A stretch of 55,634 nucleotides of DNA, from contig CAMATH010000049.1 of the NCBI GenBank assembly GCA_945860955.1, positions 1-55,634 of the forward strand, in the 5' to 3' direction. A program made the position numbers and the translations under genes. The first letter of the stretch is position 1. Each line of letters opens with the position of its first letter. The notes under the pieces were generated by a model. It did no database searches, was not told the origin of the DNA, and was given only the letters and a program-made list of their open reading frames with translations. Of the stretch, positions 54,357-55,634 are shown in pieces. The stretch is from Planctomicrobium piriforme. Its GTDB lineage: Bacteria > Planctomycetota > Planctomycetia > Planctomycetales > Planctomycetaceae.

Positions 54357-55397
54357 TCAGAGTGAGGCGGGCGACCGTTCGAGCGAAGACGCCGGTCGAC
54401 GGAGTGACTTGAACATTCGGAGCGCCGAGCGAACCGAGAGCAACAACCAGTCGGGTGCCAGAATGAATCGCCGCCGAACGAAGTCGCTGAACGAGCCGTC
54501 GGAATACTGCCGGCAGACCAGCGCGTCGAGACGCCGCCGATCCGCCGGGTCTTCGATTCGCAACCGACAGTGAATCAGAGCGGGGGGCGGAACTTCGTTC
54601 TTGACGGCCCGACTGACATGCCGCGATTCCGGCGAATTCATTCCGAAATAGTGTTCGGCGACCTTGCGAAAGCCGTCGATGCTCAATGAAAATCGGTTGA
54701 CCAGTCCCTTGGCCAGGAAGGAGTCATTCTCCCCCCGATTAAGAACCAGTTCACCCGGGTGGTAGCGCACGACGAGTCGTTCACGGGCCATGGCGAACAG
54801 TTGCGCTGCGATGATCCAGCAACTCCCCACGAACTCAACCTGCGGCGAAGCCCTCATCCAATCGTCGCGCTTCACGACGACGGCGCTGATGAAGCTGAAA
54901 AACGCCGTCGGACTCTGCGCGAGTTCAAAATAACGCGACCGCTCGGTTGGCACGCTCCAGTCGAACGACGTCGTGTCATGCACCGGAATCATCCCCCGCC
55001 CGTTGAGCCGATTCAGATGGAGGTCGCAGACCGCGTAATCAGTGAGAAAGACATTCCAATCGCGCCCTATTTGTCCGCGCAGAAATTCCACCGCCCCGGG
55101 AGCAAGACAGTCATCGCTGCTGAAGAGCCAGCAGTATTCCCCTTCCGCCTGAGCGACCGACTCGAGAATGTCACGGTCGACCCCCGAACGTTCCTGCCGT
55201 TGAATGAATTTGATGTGCGGGAATTGCCGGGACTTTTCCGCCACCACCTGAGCCGTGTTGTCGGTGGAACCGCCATCGACGATCACGATCTGAATGCGAT
55301 CATCGGCTTGTCCGATCAGACTATCGAGCGTTTCACCAATGTACGCGCCGAAGTTGTACGTCGGAATGCAGAACGAAATGTCGTATCGGGAAGCCAT
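54357..55397 (-). CDS. Glycosyltransferase family 2 (GT-A) protein
   Basis: 346 residues, cytoplasmic. The GT-A fold is clear: ISFCIPTYNFGAYIGETLDSL, VIVDGGSTDNT, ERSGVDRDILESVAQAEGEYCWLFSSDDCL (seen in pieces; DD of the DxD-type motif at about 95). Residues about 130-250 hold a variable acceptor region of the type found in abequosyltransferase-like GT2 proteins. It is the first of two clustered glycosyltransferases, with another gene end upstream, so a surface-polysaccharide cluster continues beyond the right edge. Confidence 0.92.
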   Translation of the reverse strand: MASRYDISFCIPTYNFGAYIGETLDSLIGQADDRIQIVIVDGGSTDNTAQVVAEKSRQFPHIKFIQRQERSGVDRDILESVAQAEGEYCWLFSSDDCLAPGAVEFLRGQIGRDWNVFLTDYAVCDLHLNRLNGRGMIPVHDTTSFDWSVPTERSRYFELAQSPTAFFSFISAVVVKRDDWMRASPQVEFVGSCWIIAAQLFAMARERLVVRYHPGELVLNRGENDSFLAKGLVNRFSLSIDGFRKVAEHYFGMNSPESRHVSRAVKNEVPPPALIHCRLRIEDPADRRRLDALVCRQYSDGSFSDFVRRRFILAPDWLLLSVRSALRMFKSLRRPASSLERSPASL

Positions 55398-55505
55398 GGG
55401 GCACTCAAAAACCAGGCGAGCGGGGCGGCGTCAGCCCCCTGCCAAGACAACTCCAACACCACACAAAACCCACATCACGCAAGCTCGGCGACAGCCAGGC
55501 ATTTC

Positions 55506-55634
55506 TCACACCGAGGCGGCAACAACTTCGTCTGGAGGACTCTTCATCAACCGGACCGCGCGGGCCACCGACTTCGAAAGTCGCAACGCGCCTCGCATCG
55601 CCAGCAGGCTCCAGACCGGCATCAGGAGAAAACT
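55506..55634 (-). CDS. 3' end of a gene cut by the window edge
   Basis: A minus-strand frame is open from the right edge to TGA at 55506-55508, giving 42 residues with a hydrophobic start (FLLMPVWSLLAMRGALRLS) and an acidic end. It could be the C-terminus of a membrane protein or glycosyltransferase in the same cluster. Too short to assign. Confidence 0.4.
   Translation of the reverse strand, partial: SFLLMPVWSLLAMRGALRLSKSVARAVRLMKSPPDEVVAASV

Overview
The window looks like a high-GC planctomycete chromosome segment. The basis is the gene families: DUF1501 (Tat-exported), DUF1549/DUF1553 with a CxxCH haem motif, a DUF1559 pseudopilin-like protein, a DUF1080 protein, a haem/WD40 fusion, Rho with a very long N-terminal extension, and many intergenic palindromes. 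The species cannot be named from the sequence.

Layout. 0.1-8.2 kb: a minus-strand sulfate-uptake locus (Rrf2-type regulator, sulfate-binding lipoprotein, CysT, CysW, CysA, YezD-like protein). It is interrupted between the binding protein and the permeases by a BON-domain membrane protein and a DUF1559 gene carrying an in-frame TGA. Two related 25-bp operator-like sites lie in front of the regulator and the binding-protein gene. 8.5-21.6 kb: mixed housekeeping and hypothetical genes (DUF58, TIGR01777 epimerase, PEGA/DUF1080 protein, UDP-sugar pyrophosphorylase, N6-adenine methylase, UPF0104 membrane protein, EVE protein, DUF1501).

21.6-29.3 kb is the most interesting part: a complete diversity-generating retroelement (DGR) on the minus strand. 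In transcription order it has a template repeat (TR), a variable protein with FGE-sulfatase/C-type-lectin fold (VP2), an HRDC-domain accessory protein, a DGR-type reverse transcriptase, a second variable protein (VP1), and then an LRR-Roc-COR-SEFIR protein of about 1040 residues. Within 131 aligned bases, each of the two variable repeats differs from TR at 18 positions, and every one is an adenine of the TR sense strand. I infer a diversified sensor linked to a ROCO/SEFIR signalling or effector protein, possibly a defence or self/non-self system. An approximately 205-bp tandem repeat and dispersed palindromes lie upstream of TR.

29.8-34.3 kb: DUF2007 protein, Uma2-family protein, superoxide dismutase, Rho. 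35.4-50.4 kb: a run of very large plus-strand exported proteins: a triple amidohydrolase fusion, a PPC-domain protein, a haem/WD40 protein and a DUF1549/DUF1553 protein. The middle two share an unusual Ala/Lys/Asp-rich insert with a Ca-loop-like motif. 50.4-55.6 kb: flavin reductase, methylmalonate-semialdehyde dehydrogenase, a lone TPP PYR-domain protein, then a minus-strand glycosyltransferase pair and the 3' end of another gene at the right edge.
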